Shown: positions 34,106 through 42,982 of the stretch, one piece after another
Layout: every line of letters starts with the position of its first letter
How positions within the stretch are numbered: position 1 is the first letter of the stretch
Assembly: GCF_000744655.1 (NCBI RefSeq)
Contig: NZ_JQMJ01000004.1
Span: forward strand, 7,023,698-7,087,697
From: Streptacidiphilus rugosus AM-16
GTDB taxonomy: Bacteria; Actinomycetota; Actinomycetes; Streptomycetales; Streptomycetaceae
Length of the DNA stretch: 64,000 nt
Direction: 5' to 3'
Translations under genes and position numbers: made by a program
The notes under the pieces: generated by a model
The model's input: the letters and a program-made list of their open reading frames with translations, nothing else
The model's database searches: none
Told to the model about the DNA's origin: nothing

Positions 34106-34942
34106 TCAGTTGGAGCCGAGCTCGATCGGCACGCCGACGAGGCTGCCGTACTCGGTCCAGCTGCCGTCGTAGTTCTTGACGTTGGTCTGGCCGAGCAGCT
34201 GGTGCAGCACGAACCAGGTGAGCGCGGAGCGCTCGCCGATGCGGCAGTAGGCGATGGTGTCCTTCGCCAGGTCGACGTTCTCGGCCTCGTAGAGGGCGCG
34301 GAGCTCGTCGTCGGACTTGAAGGTGCCGTCGTCGTTGGCGTTCTTGGACCACGGGATGTTGCGGGCGCTCGGCACGTGGCCGGGACGCTGCGACTGCTCC
34401 TGCGGCAGGTGCGCCGGGGCGAGCAGACGGCCGGAGAACTCGTCGGGCGAACGGACGTCGACGAGGTTCTTGCTGCCGATCGCGGCGACGACGTCGTCGC
34501 GGAAGGCGCGGATGGAGGTGTCCTGGGCCTGCGCCTTGTACTCGGTGGTGGCGCGGACCGGGACCTCGGCGACCAGGTCGCGGGAGTCGAGCTCCCACTT
34601 CTTGCGGCCGCCGTCGAGCAGGCGGACGTCGCCGTGGCCGTAGAGCTTGAAGTACCAGAACGCGTAGGAGGCGAACCAGTTGTTGTTGCCGCCGTAGAGC
34701 ACGACGGTGTCGTCGTTGGAGATGCCCTTGGCGGAGAGCAGGGCCTCGAAGCCGGCCTGGTCGACGAAGTCGCGACGGACCGGGTCCTGCAGGTCCTTCT
34801 TCCAGTCGATGCGCACGGCGTTGCGGATGTGGTTCTTGTCGTAGGCGCTGGTGTCCTCGTCGACCTCGACCACGACGACCTTCGGGTCGTCCAGGTGGTC
34901 CTGGACCCAGTCGGCGCTGACCAGAACGTCACTACGGCTCAT
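34106..34942 (-). CDS. Thiosulfate sulfurtransferase (tandem rhodanese)
   Basis: The 278-residue protein has two rhodanese domains: an inactive N-terminal one (about 5-125) and a catalytic C-terminal one (about 155-275) with the Cys loop IAYCRIGERSALTWF. It moves sulfur from thiosulfate to acceptors as a persulfide, like SseA/CysA. GGAGGAGA precedes the ATG. A Cys-containing leader peptide is encoded 167 nt upstream, suggesting control by cysteine supply. Confidence 0.94.
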   Translation of the reverse strand: MSRSDVLVSADWVQDHLDDPKVVVVEVDEDTSAYDKNHIRNAVRIDWKKDLQDPVRRDFVDQAGFEALLSAKGISNDDTVVLYGGNNNWFASYAFWYFKLYGHGDVRLLDGGRKKWELDSRDLVAEVPVRATTEYKAQAQDTSIRAFRDDVVAAIGSKNLVDVRSPDEFSGRLLAPAHLPQEQSQRPGHVPSARNIPWSKNANDDGTFKSDDELRALYEAENVDLAKDTIAYCRIGERSALTWFVLHQLLGQTNVKNYDGSWTEYGSLVGVPIELGSN

Positions 34943-35108
34943 GGGAAATCTCCTCCGGGGCAGTTGCGGAAGGGGGCGCCGCGCGCGGTGGCACGTCCGG
35001 AGGGGAGTCCGGATCGTGGGACGTGCGGCAGGAAGTCTTGCAGGGCGCCGCTCGAGCCATGGCTGAGACGGCGCGGGAATTGCGCGAGTGTGGGCAGGAA
35101 CCGCCCGA

Positions 35109-35189
35109 TCAGCGCATTCGACAGAGGCAGGCAGCGACGCGGCACAGGTCTACTGCCCGCCGCTTCGTGAGTTCCGCCTGTCGCTTCAT
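35109..35189 (-). CDS. Cys-containing leader peptide upstream of the sulfurtransferase gene
   Basis: The 26-residue peptide starts MKRQAELTKRRAVDLCRVAA and ends CLCRMR, with three Cys near its end. This matches the actinobacterial leader peptides that precede sulfur assimilation genes, where ribosome stalling at Cys codons sets downstream expression. No ribosome site is present. The ATG lies 7 nt after a -10 box, so it should be translated leaderlessly. The 166-nt space to the next gene could fold into alternative hairpins. Confidence 0.8.
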   Translation of the reverse strand: MKRQAELTKRRAVDLCRVAACLCRMR

Positions 35190-35196
35190 GTCCACG

Positions 35197-35226
35197 ATGC
35201 TAGGGAACGAACCCGGAGGCTGTCAT
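35197..35226 (-). promoter_or_regulatory. Promoter of the leader peptide and sulfurtransferase operon
   Basis: On the minus strand ATGACA (35221-35226) and TAGCAT (35197-35202) are spaced 18 bp apart, close to the consensus. Transcription would start at or beside the leader ATG. The remaining 35227-35408 holds short hairpins and no gene. Confidence 0.65.
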
Positions 35227-35408
35227 CAAAGTCTTGAATGATGAGACAAAGTCGTCCATATTTCGGGACAGCGGGCACTGCCGGCCCCTCGGCAGGCGGC
35301 TGCGCGGGCCGCACGGCTCGCGCAGGGCGGAAGACGAAGCCACCCTGCGGGACCGCGATGGACAGCGCGTCTCACAGGGTGGACAAGGGCGGGGCTTTCG
35401 GGCCGGGC

Positions 35409-36071
35409 TCAGCCGTTCAGGTGCACGTCCGTGCCGGACGCCTGGACCGAGATCCCGTTCTCCTCGGCGTCGACGCTGTCGAGCTTGAGCCCGCTGGGCA
35501 GGCCGGAGACGGGCACCTCGGGCGCGAAGACGTCGGCCAGGAAGGAGGTCAGCGGGTCACCGGTGTCCAGGTTGCCCAGCTTCACGCTGCCGCCGCCGGA
35601 GACGGAGATGTCGGCGGTCCCGGTGACGGTGTTGCCCTCGATCTTCCCGCTGACCTTGACCTTGCCCGGCGAGCCGCCGTAGGTCACCTTGATGTGGTTC
35701 GGCAGGGCGGCGGAGAGGTCGGAGTATCTGATCGTGACGGTGCCGGTCGCGGAGTCGGCGACGGCGCTGGAGTAGTCGCTGGAGATCTTCACGCCGTGCA
35801 GGTCGGCGTCCAGGTTCATCAGCTGCAGCTTGCCCGCCGGCACCTGGAAGTCCACGGCGTGGAACTTGACCTCGTCGAGCTTGGAGCCGATCAGCTGGGT
35901 CAGGAACGGGAAGCCCTCGATGCTGACGTCCGGCTTCTGGGAGAGGCCGCGCGAGGACTGGATCTTGCTCGCCGCCTGGTTCTCGGCTATCCGGACGGCG
36001 ATGCGGTCGGCTGCGACGAAGAGGCCGAAGAGGATCACCAGAGTGATGAGCAGTCGGCGCAGGTTGCGCAT
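35409..36071 (-). CDS. DUF2993 family lipid-binding-like protein
   Basis: The 220-residue protein has an N-terminal membrane anchor (about 5-25, LLITLVILFGLFVAADRIAV) and a long beta-strand domain with VSIEGFPFLTQLIGSKLDEV, the DUF2993 signature. Related proteins have lipid-transfer folds, and a role in the envelope is an inference. The ATG at 36071 gives the anchor directly after the start. Confidence 0.88.
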   Translation of the reverse strand: MRNLRRLLITLVILFGLFVAADRIAVRIAENQAASKIQSSRGLSQKPDVSIEGFPFLTQLIGSKLDEVKFHAVDFQVPAGKLQLMNLDADLHGVKISSDYSSAVADSATGTVTIRYSDLSAALPNHIKVTYGGSPGKVKVSGKIEGNTVTGTADISVSGGGSVKLGNLDTGDPLTSFLADVFAPEVPVSGLPSGLKLDSVDAEENGISVQASGTDVHLNG

Positions 36072-36129
36072 CGTGAGTCGGTCCCTTCGGAGGGTCAGGT
36101 CGTCGGTCCGGTGGTTCTCGGACAACGAC

Positions 36130-36162
36130 GCGGGGCCGGGCGTGATGGTTGCCCGGCCCCGC
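36130..36162. terminator. Terminator hairpin after the repeat-rich membrane gene
   Basis: A perfect 12-bp stem (GCGGGGCCGGGC and its complement) with a 9-nt loop lies 29 bp after the stop at 36191 on the minus strand. Confidence 0.8.
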
Positions 36163-36190
36163 GGTTCTCGGTGGGTGTCGTGCCGCGCCC

Positions 36191-38407
36191 TCAGCGGGCG
36201 ATCAGGAAGACGGCCGGCGCGGCGCAGGCCAGTGGCAGCGCCACCCCGGCGGTCATGTGGACGAAGCGCGAGGGGAAGTCGTAGGCGGCGACGCGCCGTC
36301 CGACCAGCGCGCACAGACCCGCGCCCAGCCCGATGAGCAGCCCCTTGCCGAGACCGAGACCGGTCGCGGCCCCGAGCGCTCCGCCCGCGGCCACTCCGAC
36401 GAACCCGCCCGCGGCGAAGCCCAGCACGGCGGGGCTGCGCAGCGCGGCGGACACGACCGCCGCGAGCCCGGCGGCCAGGGCACCCGCGAGGACGGCCTTG
36501 CCGGACGACACGGCGAGGAACGCGCCGCTCAGCACCGTCACGACCGTGGCGGAGGCGCTGACGGTGAGGGCGTAGAAGCGCTCGTCGGGGTTGCTGGGCC
36601 GGAAGATCTGCAGGATCAGCACGAGCATGAAGAACCCGCCCAGGGTTCCGGCGAGCACGGCGGGCGCGCTGGACTTCGCGGACGCGGCCAGGATCGCGGC
36701 GTCCGCGACGACGCCGCCGAGCGCGGCCAGCGCGATGCCCTGCCTGGCCGGCCACATGCCGTTGAGCCGGAACCACCCGGCGGCGGTGACGGCCTGCAGC
36801 AGCAGCACCGGCAGCACCAGGGCGAACTGTCCGCCGAGGGCGGCGACGCCGACGAGCGCGGCGAGCCCGAGCGTGATCGCCGCCGGCTGCACTCCGGGGT
36901 CGATGATCGGCGACCCCTGGCGCGGCGCGGGCTGCGCCGGCGCGGCAACGGCCTCCGCCGGTCCCGTCGGCTGCGCGGAGGCGAACGCCTCCCGCAGCGA
37001 GCCCCCGGGCTCGGCGTCCAGGGGTCTGGCCACGCCACCCACCGGCCCGGTCGGCGCGGCGGCGGCGAAGGCCTCCCGCAGCGACCCTCCGGGCTCGACG
37101 ACGATCCCCTGCGGCGCGACGTCCTGCGCGACGGGGTGAGCCGCCTGCGGCGCGAAGCCGTGCGGCGGCAGTCCGGACAGTCCGTCGGCCCCGACCCCGC
37201 CGGCAGCGGGGTAACCGGCATAGGGCGCCGCCTGCGGCGCGGCGACCCCGGGCCCTCCGGCGAAGCCCTGCGGCGCGCCGGGAGCGGCGAGCGGAGGGCC
37301 ACCCGGCATCGTTCCGGCATGGCCGGGGGCGGGGTGCGGCATTCCGGTCAGCGGGTCCGCCACAACCCCACCAGGTGCGGGGTACCCGGCATGGGGCGCC
37401 GCCTGCGGCGCGCCGGGAGCGCCCATGCCCTGCGGCGCAGCCGAGCCAGGCCCTCCGGCGAAGCCCTGCGGCGCGCCGGTGGCAAGCAGCGGGCCTCCCG
37501 GCATCGGCTCGGCGTAGCCGGCGGCGGGGTGCGGCATGCCGGGCAGGGCCTCTGCCGGGGACCCGCCACCCGCCGGGTATCCGGCGTCAAAGGGAGTCGC
37601 CTGCGGGGATCCAGGGGCGGCAGGCGCGAGGCTTCCGGGCATCGAGCCGCCATGGCCCGGGTCGGGCACGCCCGCGGCGGCCGGGTGGCCGGGGGCGGGG
37701 TGGTGCGGCATGCCGGACAGGGCGTCTGCCGGGGACCCGCCACCCGCCGGGTATCCGGCGTCGAGGGGGGTCGCCTGCGGCGCAGCCGAGCCGGGTCCTC
37801 CGGCGAAGCTCTGCGGCGCACCGGGAGCGGCGAGCAGAGGGCCTGCCGGCATCGGCCCGGCGTGGCCAAGGTGCGGCGTGCCGGTCAGGGCGTCGGTCCG
37901 GTGGGCGCCGCTCGCCGGGTGACCGGGGGCGTGCGGGGGCACGTGGGGCGTGCCGGGGCCGGCGTAGCCGGGTTGGGCGGGCGCGGCCGGGGACCAGGTG
38001 GGCGGCGGAGCCGCGGGGCGGTCCCAGCCGGGGGGCCAGGGGGAGGAGTCCGCCTCGGCGGCCGCTGCGGGCGCAGGGACGGGCGGCAGCGGCGTCTCCT
38101 CCGTGCCGTACTTCTCCTGGATGTGGCCGAAGCGCGACTGCCCGGCGGGCTGCGCCGCCCACTCGTCGGCCGGCGCGGCGGCGACCGGCGGGAGGTAGGC
38201 GGTCTGCTCCGCGTCCGGCACACCCGGGAACGCGCCGGGAACCGGCGGAATCGGCGGCAGGAACGCCGTCTGTTCGACGTCCTGCGGGCCGGGGAACGGG
38301 CCGGTCGCGGGCATCGGCGGCAGGAAGGCCGTGCGCTCCGCGTCCGCCTCCGCGCCGGGGCCGGGATCGACGGGGTAGCCGGACCAGTTCTGCGGGTACT
38401 CGCTCAT
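36191..38407 (-). CDS. Large membrane protein with Pro/Gly/Ala repeat region
   Basis: The 738-residue protein has three parts. Residues 1-150 are Pro-rich with repeated TAFLPP-type motifs (AERTAFLPPMPA, VEQTAFLPPIPP, AEQTAYLPP). Residues about 150-420 hold imperfect repeats. The C-terminal 250 residues form about eight to ten membrane spans without a recognised family. The TAFLPP motif and the membrane part suggest a scaffold at the membrane. The ATG at 38407 is chosen; a GTG at 38419 would overlap the MoaD stop as GTGA. The gene follows the MoaD-like gene closely. Confidence 0.7.
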   Translation of the reverse strand: MSEYPQNWSGYPVDPGPGAEADAERTAFLPPMPATGPFPGPQDVEQTAFLPPIPPVPGAFPGVPDAEQTAYLPPVAAAPADEWAAQPAGQSRFGHIQEKYGTEETPLPPVPAPAAAAEADSSPWPPGWDRPAAPPPTWSPAAPAQPGYAGPGTPHVPPHAPGHPASGAHRTDALTGTPHLGHAGPMPAGPLLAAPGAPQSFAGGPGSAAPQATPLDAGYPAGGGSPADALSGMPHHPAPGHPAAAGVPDPGHGGSMPGSLAPAAPGSPQATPFDAGYPAGGGSPAEALPGMPHPAAGYAEPMPGGPLLATGAPQGFAGGPGSAAPQGMGAPGAPQAAPHAGYPAPGGVVADPLTGMPHPAPGHAGTMPGGPPLAAPGAPQGFAGGPGVAAPQAAPYAGYPAAGGVGADGLSGLPPHGFAPQAAHPVAQDVAPQGIVVEPGGSLREAFAAAAPTGPVGGVARPLDAEPGGSLREAFASAQPTGPAEAVAAPAQPAPRQGSPIIDPGVQPAAITLGLAALVGVAALGGQFALVLPVLLLQAVTAAGWFRLNGMWPARQGIALAALGGVVADAAILAASAKSSAPAVLAGTLGGFFMLVLILQIFRPSNPDERFYALTVSASATVVTVLSGAFLAVSSGKAVLAGALAAGLAAVVSAALRSPAVLGFAAGGFVGVAAGGALGAATGLGLGKGLLIGLGAGLCALVGRRVAAYDFPSRFVHMTAGVALPLACAAPAVFLIAR
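37180..37960 (-). repeat. Imperfect coding repeats in the membrane protein gene
   Basis: About five units of roughly 55-65 codons share MPGGPLLAAPGAPQGFAGGP then AAPQ, AGYPAGGG and LSGMPHPAPGH-type blocks. Copies differ by substitutions and small deletions. Edges are approximate. Confidence 0.7.
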
Positions 38408-38415
38408 GCCGCCGC

Positions 38416-38715
38416 TCACCCGCCCGCGAACGGGGGGAGGACCTCGACCGTGCCGCCCTCCGTCAGGGCCACCGTCGCGTGGTCGCGGCGGCCGACCTGC
38501 GCGCCGTCGACGAGGAACGAGCAGTGCCCGAGCACCTGTGCGAAGCGCGGCCGGTCGGCGTGACGGGCGCGCGCCGCGGCGAGCGCGTCGGCGAGGGTCG
38601 CCGCCGTGTACGGCTCCTCGGCCGTGCCGGCCTCCGCCTTGGCCGCAGCCCAGTAACGGATCACGCCGTTCCTGGCTGTCGCCTCTGTCTCCACTGAATC
38701 CGTCGCTCCTTGCAT
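38416..38715 (-). CDS. MoaD/ThiS-family sulfur-carrier-like protein
   Basis: The 99-residue protein has the ubiquitin-like fold of MoaD/ThiS. It shows VIRYWAAAKAEAGT at the start, SFLVDGAQVGRR and the C-terminal VLPPFAGG, whose Gly-Gly is the thiocarboxylate site. It could carry sulfur for molybdopterin or another cofactor; no partner enzyme lies beside it. The ATG at 38715 fits the family; the frame is open upstream but not coding. Confidence 0.85.
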   Translation of the reverse strand: MQGATDSVETEATARNGVIRYWAAAKAEAGTAEEPYTAATLADALAAARARHADRPRFAQVLGHCSFLVDGAQVGRRDHATVALTEGGTVEVLPPFAGG

Positions 38716-38747
38716 TCGGCCATCATCGCCGTTCTCCCACGCAACAG

Positions 38748-39542
38748 TCACGCGTGCCTGGTCAGCCACTCGCCGACGCGCTCCAGCAGCGCCTCGGGGG
38801 CCGCGTTCTCGGCGTGTCCGAAGCCCGGCTCGATCCACAGCTCGCCGCCCGGCGCGGCCTCGCGGAGCGAGCGCGGGTGGTCGAGCGGGAAGTAGGGGTC
38901 CGCGTCGCCGTGGACGACGAGCAGCGGGACCGTGAGCCGCGCGGCCGCCGCGACCGGCGGGAGCGGGACGTCCGTCCACTCGTTCGGGTCAATCCTGGTC
39001 TTCAGTCCGACCCGGCCGACCACCCGCCCGAGCGGCTTCATGACCACCCAGTGGAGCCTCCGCATCGGCACCGTGCCCATGTAGTACCAGCGCGCCGGCG
39101 CGCTCACCGCCGCCACCGCGCGGACGCCGCCGTTCAGCGCCGCGTGCCGGACGACCACCGCGCCGCCCATCGAGAAGCCGACCGTGACGACCTTCGCGAA
39201 CCCCAGCGACCGGGCCCAGCCCACCGCCGCGTCGAGGTCCAGTACCTCCCGGTCGCCGACCGTCGAACGCCCGCCGGAGCGGCCGTGGCCGCGGAAGGAG
39301 AAGGTCACCACGCCGGCCCGCCGCGCGAAGACCTCGGCCGCGCGCCGCAGCGCGGGCCGCTCGACGGCGCCGGAGAAGCCGTGCGCCACGACGACGGCGA
39401 GTGACGCCTCGCCTCCGCTCGGTGGCAGGTACTCCGCATGCAGAGCGACGCCGTCGGCCGTCGTGAGCCGGGCCTCCGCCGGCGACCGCCAGTAACCGAA
39501 GGTGTCCGGGATGCGAACCACACTCTTCGCGGCGGGGTCCAT
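38748..39542 (-). CDS. Alpha/beta hydrolase
   Basis: The 264-residue enzyme has the hydrolase fold: oxyanion region VVVAHGFSGAVERPALRR, the nucleophile elbow VTVGFSMGGAVVV (Ser), an acidic VVHGDADPYFP and the final His in PGFGHAENAAPE. The substrate is unknown. Its start faces glnR across 197 bp. Confidence 0.9.
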   Translation of the reverse strand: MDPAAKSVVRIPDTFGYWRSPAEARLTTADGVALHAEYLPPSGGEASLAVVVAHGFSGAVERPALRRAAEVFARRAGVVTFSFRGHGRSGGRSTVGDREVLDLDAAVGWARSLGFAKVVTVGFSMGGAVVVRHAALNGGVRAVAAVSAPARWYYMGTVPMRRLHWVVMKPLGRVVGRVGLKTRIDPNEWTDVPLPPVAAAARLTVPLLVVHGDADPYFPLDHPRSLREAAPGGELWIEPGFGHAENAAPEALLERVGEWLTRHA

Positions 39543-39739
39543 GTGGGCTATTCTCCTAGTCAGAGAGGGATCCGGGCAGTGTCGCCCCCGGGTCCTTTTG
39601 TGCTTTGTGAACGCCAGTACGGACGTTCGTGCGAGAGCCGGACGTTACCGGCAAGCGCCCGACGACGTGCGCAGGTCGTGTTTGTAGAAGTCTCGTCAGG
39701 AAGTGTCACCGGCCCACCCGGAAAGGGGACTAACCGGGT

Positions 39740-40462
39740 ATGAGTTCTCTCCTGCTGCTGACCAACGCCCTCCAGCCGTCGGCTGAGGTGCTGCCCGCAC
39801 TCGGCCTGCTGCTGCACAACGTCCGCGTCGCGCCCGCGGAGGGCTCGGCCCTGGTCGACACTCCCAGCTCCGACGTGATCCTCGTCGACGGCCGCCGTGA
39901 TCTGCCCCACATCCGGAGCCTCTGCCAGCTGCTCCGCTCGACCGGACCGGGCGCTCCCGTCCTGCTCGTGGTCACCGAGGGCGGCCTCGCCGCGGTGACC
40001 GCCGACTGGGGCATCGACGACGTGCTGCTCGACACGGCGGGCCCGGCGGAGGTCGAGGCGCGGCTGCGCCTGGCCCTCGGCCGCCAGACGGTCGTCGCGG
40101 ACGAGAGCCCGATGGAGATCCGCAACGGCGACCTCTCGGTCGACGAGGCCACCTACAGCGCCAAACTGAAGGGCAGGATCCTCGACCTGACCTTCAAGGA
40201 GTTCGAGCTCATCAAGTACCTCGCCCAGCACCCGGGACGCGTCTTCACCCGCGCCCAGCTGCTGCAGGAGGTCTGGGGCTACGACTACTTCGGCGGCACC
40301 CGGACCGTCGACGTCCACGTGCGGCGGCTGCGCGCCAAGCTCGGCCCCGAGCACGAGCAGCTCATCGGCACGGTCCGCAACGTCGGCTACCGCTTCGTCG
40401 TCCCCGACAAGTCGGAGAAGGGCGCCGCCCGGGCCGAGGCCGAGATCGACGTCGAGGTGTGA
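39740..40462 (+). CDS. glnR: Nitrogen metabolism regulator GlnR (atypical OmpR-type)
   Basis: The 240-residue protein is near-identical in pattern to Streptomyces Gln[21 protein letters not shown], an orphan receiver with Asp50 in [11 protein letters not shown], and a winged helix with [20 protein letters not shown] and [10 protein letters not shown]. GlnR controls ammonium uptake and glutamine synthetase genes, and PhoP competes with it. The receiver lacks a normal phosphorylation pocket. The C-terminal tail is acidic and variable. The intergenic space before it holds no GlnR box I can call with confidence. Confidence 0.96.
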   Translation: MSSLLLLTNALQPSAEVLPALGLLLHNVRVAPAEGSALVDTPSSDVILVDGRRDLPHIRSLCQLLRSTGPGAPVLLVVTEGGLAAVTADWGIDDVLLDTAGPAEVEARLRLALGRQTVVADESPMEIRNGDLSVDEATYSAKLKGRILDLTFKEFELIKYLAQHPGRVFTRAQLLQEVWGYDYFGGTRTVDVHVRRLRAKLGPEHEQLIGTVRNVGYRFVVPDKSEKGAARAEAEIDVEV

Positions 40463-40529
40463 GCCCGATCGAGTCGCCGCTGTCGGCGCGGGTCCGAAGC
40501 CCTCTGGTCCAGACATGCCCGCGTCCAAG

Positions 40530-40535
40530 TAGAAT
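40530..40535 (+). promoter_or_regulatory. Probable -10 box for leaderless LacI-family mRNA
   Basis: TAGAAT lies 6 nt before the ATG at 40542 with no ribosome site. Confidence 0.5.
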
Positions 40536-40541
40536 CCGGCC

Positions 40542-41648
40542 ATGCCCAAGGTGACCCGCGACGATGTGGCCAGACTGGCGGGGACCTCGACCGCGGTCGT
40601 GAGCTACGTCATCAACAACGGACCCCGCCCGGTCGCTCCGGCGACCCGCGAGCGCGTCCTCGCAGCGATAGACCAGCTCGGATACCGGCCCAACAGCGTC
40701 GCCCAGGCGATGGCCAGCCGGCGCACCAACCTGATCGGCATGGTCGTCCCCGACGCCCGCCAGCCGTTCTTCGCCGAGCTCACCCATGCGGTCGAACGTG
40801 CCGCCTCGGAGCGCGGCAAGATCGTTCTGATCGGGAACTCGGACTACACCGGCGACCGTGAGATCCACTACGTGCGCGCCTTCCTGGGCATGCGCGTGGC
40901 CGGGCTGATCCTGATCAGCGAGGGCCCGAGCGAGCGCGCGGACGCGGAGTTCGCCGCCCACGGCGACTCGCGGGTGGTGCTGCTGCACCGCCGTCCGGAG
41001 ACCTCGGACGACATCGCGGTGGTCACCGACGACATCGGCGGCTCGATGCTCGCCGTCGACCACCTGCTCAAGCACCACGGCCACCCCTACGTCGCCTGCT
41101 TCGGCGGCCCGGTCAACGCGCCCGCGCCGGGCGACCCGGTCGTCGACCACATCGAGGGCTGGCGCCGCGCGATGGCGGAGGCCGGCGTCCCCACCGAGGG
41201 TCGCCTGATCGACGCGCCCTTCTCGCGCTACGGCGCGTACCAGGTGGCGCTGGAGCTGCTGCGGAACCCCGACCGGCGGCCGCCCGCGATCTTCTGCTCG
41301 ACCGACGACCAGGCGATAGGCGTGCTGCGGGCCGCCCGCGAGGCCGGCGTCCGGGTGCCGGAGGACCTCGCGGTCATCGGCTTCGACGACATCCAGGAGG
41401 CCGCGTTCTGCGACCCGCCGCTGTCGACGATCGCCTCGGACCGCGACTCGATGGCGAAGGCGGCGGTGGACCTGGTCCTCGACGACTCGCTGGCCGTTCC
41501 CGGCTCCGAGACGCCGCGGATCAGGAAGTTCCCGAGCCGCCTGGTCGTGCGCCGCAGCTGCGGCTGCGACGGCTCCGCCGACGGCGGGAACGGCAGCGGG
41601 AGCGACAGCGGGAACGACGACGGCAGCCACGCCGAGAGCGGCCGATAA
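40542..41648 (+). CDS. LacI-family transcriptional regulator
   Basis: The 368-residue protein has an N-terminal helix-turn-helix ([20 protein letters not shown]), the hinge helix [13 protein letters not shown] and a periplasmic-binding-like ligand domain (about 62-345) ending VVRRSCGC. A Gly/Ser/Asn-rich tail follows. The ligand and target genes are unknown. It is conserved beside glnR. Confidence 0.92.
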   Translation: MPKVTRDDVARLAGTSTAVVSYVINNGPRPVAPATRERVLAAIDQLGYRPNSVAQAMASRRTNLIGMVVPDARQPFFAELTHAVERAASERGKIVLIGNSDYTGDREIHYVRAFLGMRVAGLILISEGPSERADAEFAAHGDSRVVLLHRRPETSDDIAVVTDDIGGSMLAVDHLLKHHGHPYVACFGGPVNAPAPGDPVVDHIEGWRRAMAEAGVPTEGRLIDAPFSRYGAYQVALELLRNPDRRPPAIFCSTDDQAIGVLRAAREAGVRVPEDLAVIGFDDIQEAAFCDPPLSTIASDRDSMAKAAVDLVLDDSLAVPGSETPRIRKFPSRLVVRRSCGCDGSADGGNGSGSDSGNDDGSHAESGR

Positions 41649-41649
41649 G

Positions 41650-41693
41650 GGTTTTACGCGGGTTCTGACCGGGCTCTCAGAGGGCTCTCATCT
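41650..41693 (+). promoter_or_regulatory. Four phased 11-bp direct repeats upstream of the protease gene
   Basis: Consecutive 11-mers are GGTTTTACGCG, GGTTCTGACCG, GGCTCTCAGAG and GGCTCTCATCT, each opening GG(T/C)T(C/T)T. Direct repeats one helical turn apart are the usual binding sites of OmpR-type response regulators. The response regulator encoded at 42983 is the obvious candidate; PhoP is another. Confidence 0.6.
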
Positions 41694-41714
41694 CGGAGGC
41701 CGACTGTTGCTTCC

Positions 41715-42922
41715 ATGAGCGAGATGCCCCGGAACCACGCAGACGACCCGTACACCTCCGCTGTGCCGCCGATGCCCGGGTACCACCCCACCGCGCATGC
41801 GGCCCAGCCCCTCGAAGGCACGGTCCACCCGGCCTCCGAGCAGCCCCAGCCGCCGTACGTGCAGCCGCCGGTGGAGCAGCCTCAGCCGCAGGGGGGCTAC
41901 TGGTTCAGCGCCGAGCAGCCGCCCGTCGGCCCGCCGGTTCCGCCGCACACGCCCCGGCCGGGCAGCCGCCCGTGCCGCCGGCGGGCGGCTTCGGGGCTCC
42001 CCCCACGGGCGACGACGCGACGCCGCCGCGCCGGCGGATGCGCAAGCCGCTCGCGCTGGTCGCCGCCGTGGCCGTGCTCTCCGCCCTCGCGGGCGGCGTG
42101 GCCGGCGGTCTCATCAGCGAGAAGACCTCCGACCAGGCGAGCTACAGCACCAACGCCGTGGTCACCGGCGACAAGTCGAGCACGAGCGACACCGCCGCGA
42201 TCGCGAAGGCCGTCTCCCCGGCGGTCGTGCAGATCGAGGTCACCAACGGCAACAGCCAGGACATCGGCACCGGCATCGTGCTGACCTCCGGCGGCCAGAT
42301 CCTGACCAACTACCACGTGATCGCCGACGCGACGGGCAACAGCGGCGGCACCATCAAGATCACCTTCTCCGACGGCAGGACCGCGACCGGCACCATCGTC
42401 GGCACGGACGCGAGCCTCGACGTCGCCGTGATCAAGGCCGACGGCGTCAGCGGTCTGAAGACCGCCTCGCTCGGCGACTCGAGCCAGGTCGCCGTCGGCG
42501 ACCAGGTCGTGGCCATCGGCAACCCGGACGGCCTGACCGGCACGGTCACCTCCGGCATCGTCAGCGCGCTGAACCGCCCGGTGAAGGTGGACGTCAGCCC
42601 GACCACGACGCAGAGCAACGGCGGCTTCGGGCTTCCCTTCTGGCAGGGCGACAACGGCCGCTCCGACCAGCCGAGCTCCGGCCAGACCGCGTCCTACAAC
42701 GCGATCCAGACCGACGCCTCGCTCAACCCCGGCAACAGCGGCGGCCCGCTGCTGAACTCGGCGGGCCAGGTGGTCGGGATCAACGCGTCGATGTACTCCT
42801 CCTCCGGCAGCAGCAGCTCCGGCTCGCAGGCGGGAAGCGTGGGTCTGGGCTTCGCGATCCCGATCAACGCGGTGAAGTCGGTCCTGCCGCAGCTGCAGTC
42901 GGGCCAGAGCATCACCGGTTGA
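41715..42922 (+). CDS. HtrA/DegP-like trypsin-type serine protease, N-terminal frame broken
   Basis: The protease part has a membrane span (RKPLALVAAVAVLSALAGGV), the catalytic His in ILTNYHVIADA, the Asp in ASLDVAVIK and the Ser in NPGNSGGPLLN, with no PDZ domain before the end at GQSITG. The first 80 codons from the ATG at 41715 give a plausible cytoplasmic Pro/Gln-rich tail (PPYVQPPVEQPQPQGGYWFS) in one frame. The span and protease are in another. The frames join near 41940-41950, where one base seems missing. A GTG at 41972 could still give a short functional form. Extracytoplasmic quality control is the expected role. Confidence 0.75.
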
Positions 42923-42982
42923 CGCTCGCCGTAGCGGACAATTGGCGCAGCACTGACCGAGGAATGACGAGGAGCAACGGGG

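Noticed and set aside
36149-38563. Plus-strand open frame of about 800 codons
   Set aside because: It is the antisense image of the repeat-rich membrane gene; composition is Gly/Arg-rich and no motif is seen.
39543-39739. GlnR box upstream of glnR
   Set aside because: Sequences such as GTGTCACCGGCCCACC do not keep the expected gTnAc-n6-GaAAc spacing.
41930-41975. Programmed ribosomal frameshifting in the protease gene
   Set aside because: No slippery heptamer or downstream structure is evident; loss of a base or a sequence error is simpler.
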